From CAZIIK01 sp964539235 (GTDB taxonomy: Bacteria; Pseudomonadota; Gammaproteobacteria; Francisellales; CACEW01), in NCBI GenBank assembly GCA_964539235.1, contig CAZIIK010000048.1, positions 1 through 23,076 on the forward strand: 23,076 nt of DNA. Direction: 5' to 3'. Made by a program: the position numbers and the translations under genes. The notes below the pieces were generated by a model, which worked only from the letters and a program-made list of their open reading frames with translations, was not told where the DNA came from and made no database searches. Positions 22,813 to 23,076 of the stretch are shown piece after piece. Every line of letters begins with the position of its first letter. Within the stretch, counting starts at the first letter, position 1.

Positions 22813-23076
22813 ATGAAAGGTCAATCTAATCTCGATCATCAACTGAATGACAAGACTTTTAAACGCCTTCTTTCAGAGCGCCAGTTTCTGGTTGATTTCT
22901 GTGAAGTTTATTTGCCAGATACCGTGAAATCACTGGTTGATTTGAATCAAATCGATTTGTTTAAACTGAATAGTGAGACTGTGCATGGTTCCATCAAGGC
23001 AGGTCGGATTAATCGCAAAGAATTGTCCGATGTAATCTACAGAATAGGCTTAAAAGCCAGCGAGCAGGAAGCCTTT
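22813..23076 (+). CDS. Rpn/YhgA-like (transposase_31) putative nuclease, N-terminal 88 residues (partial)
   Basis: This frame is open to the window end. It begins MKGQSNLDHQLNDKTFKRLL and continues with QFLVDFCEVYLPDTVKSLVD, a segment ending F-K-L and then RKELSDVIYRIGLK. It matches the start of the Rpn recombination-promoting nuclease family (PD-(D/E)XK fold), where D-x-x-F-K-x-L-L, a L-P-x-x-(V/L) helix and the (S/D)-D-(V/L)-(I/L)-Y strand are typical. The D in L-S-D-V-I-Y is the first likely nuclease acid. Remaining catalytic residues lie outside the window. The gene is probably mobile or accessory, independent of the lysine operon. The region before it (22729-22812) is AT-rich; no confident promoter or strong ribosome site was identified. 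Confidence 0.75.
   Translation, partial: MKGQSNLDHQLNDKTFKRLLSERQFLVDFCEVYLPDTVKSLVDLNQIDLFKLNSETVHGSIKAGRINRKELSDVIYRIGLKASEQEAF

Noticed and set aside
1..23076. CRISPR arrays, tRNA or rRNA genes
   Set aside because: No regularly spaced direct repeats, cloverleaf-type GTTCRA arms or rRNA-like conserved stretches were seen.

Overview
The window looks like a chromosomal segment of a gammaproteobacterium of moderate GC content. The RpoH, oligoribonuclease, PpiB, ClC and Dap proteins all read as gammaproteobacterial. Four multi-kilobase genes carry recent-looking inactivating lesions and an insertion sequence enters at the left edge, which suggests a genome undergoing reduction, perhaps host-associated and perhaps a Legionella/Coxiella relative. 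That placement is inference; no rRNA or other decisive marker is present.

Layout. Positions 1-193 are the end of an IS256-like element that truncates a membrane-protein gene. Two tandem paralogues of that polytopic membrane protein follow (194-559 and 540-2219, minus strand), each broken by an in-frame stop. Next come a D,D-carboxypeptidase (2291-3718), a solitary AT-rich STAND-type ATPase (3860-4984), a HAD-like protein (5218-6084), and a SerB-like phosphatase/GmhA pair (6163-7405). A three-gene minus-strand operon (7483-10862) encodes two ATP-grasp ligases and a DMT-type membrane transporter. Its first gene is frameshifted by a perfect 11-bp tandem duplication. An AT-rich spacer separates it from orn (11199-11756), which converges on rpoH (11804-12682). 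A near-perfect CIRCE element sits at the rpoH promoter. A ClC antiporter (12833-14146) runs convergently into an EamA transporter pseudogene (14143-15065) that carries a perfect 16-bp tandem duplication and a homopolymer frameshift. ppiB and a PAP2 phosphatase follow (15119-16262).

The right third is a plus-strand lysine/diaminopimelate operon under a promoter and a lysine riboswitch (16339-16601): lysC, dapB, dapA, dapD, a lysA-like decarboxylase and a zinc M14 (AstE/aspartoacylase-like) deacylase, with overlaps or gaps of at most about 17 bp. LysC, DapA, DapB and DapD carry aspartate and pyruvate to the succinylated intermediate. No dapE, dapC or dapF is present, and the terminal deacylase is a natural candidate for removing the succinyl group. 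After a possible terminator the window ends inside an Rpn/transposase_31-family gene.

The most interesting points are the M14 deacylase and atypical LysA in a riboswitch-controlled dap operon, CIRCE control of the sigma-32 gene itself, the paired ATP-grasp/exporter cassette, and the repeated use of perfect tandem duplications as gene-breaking lesions.
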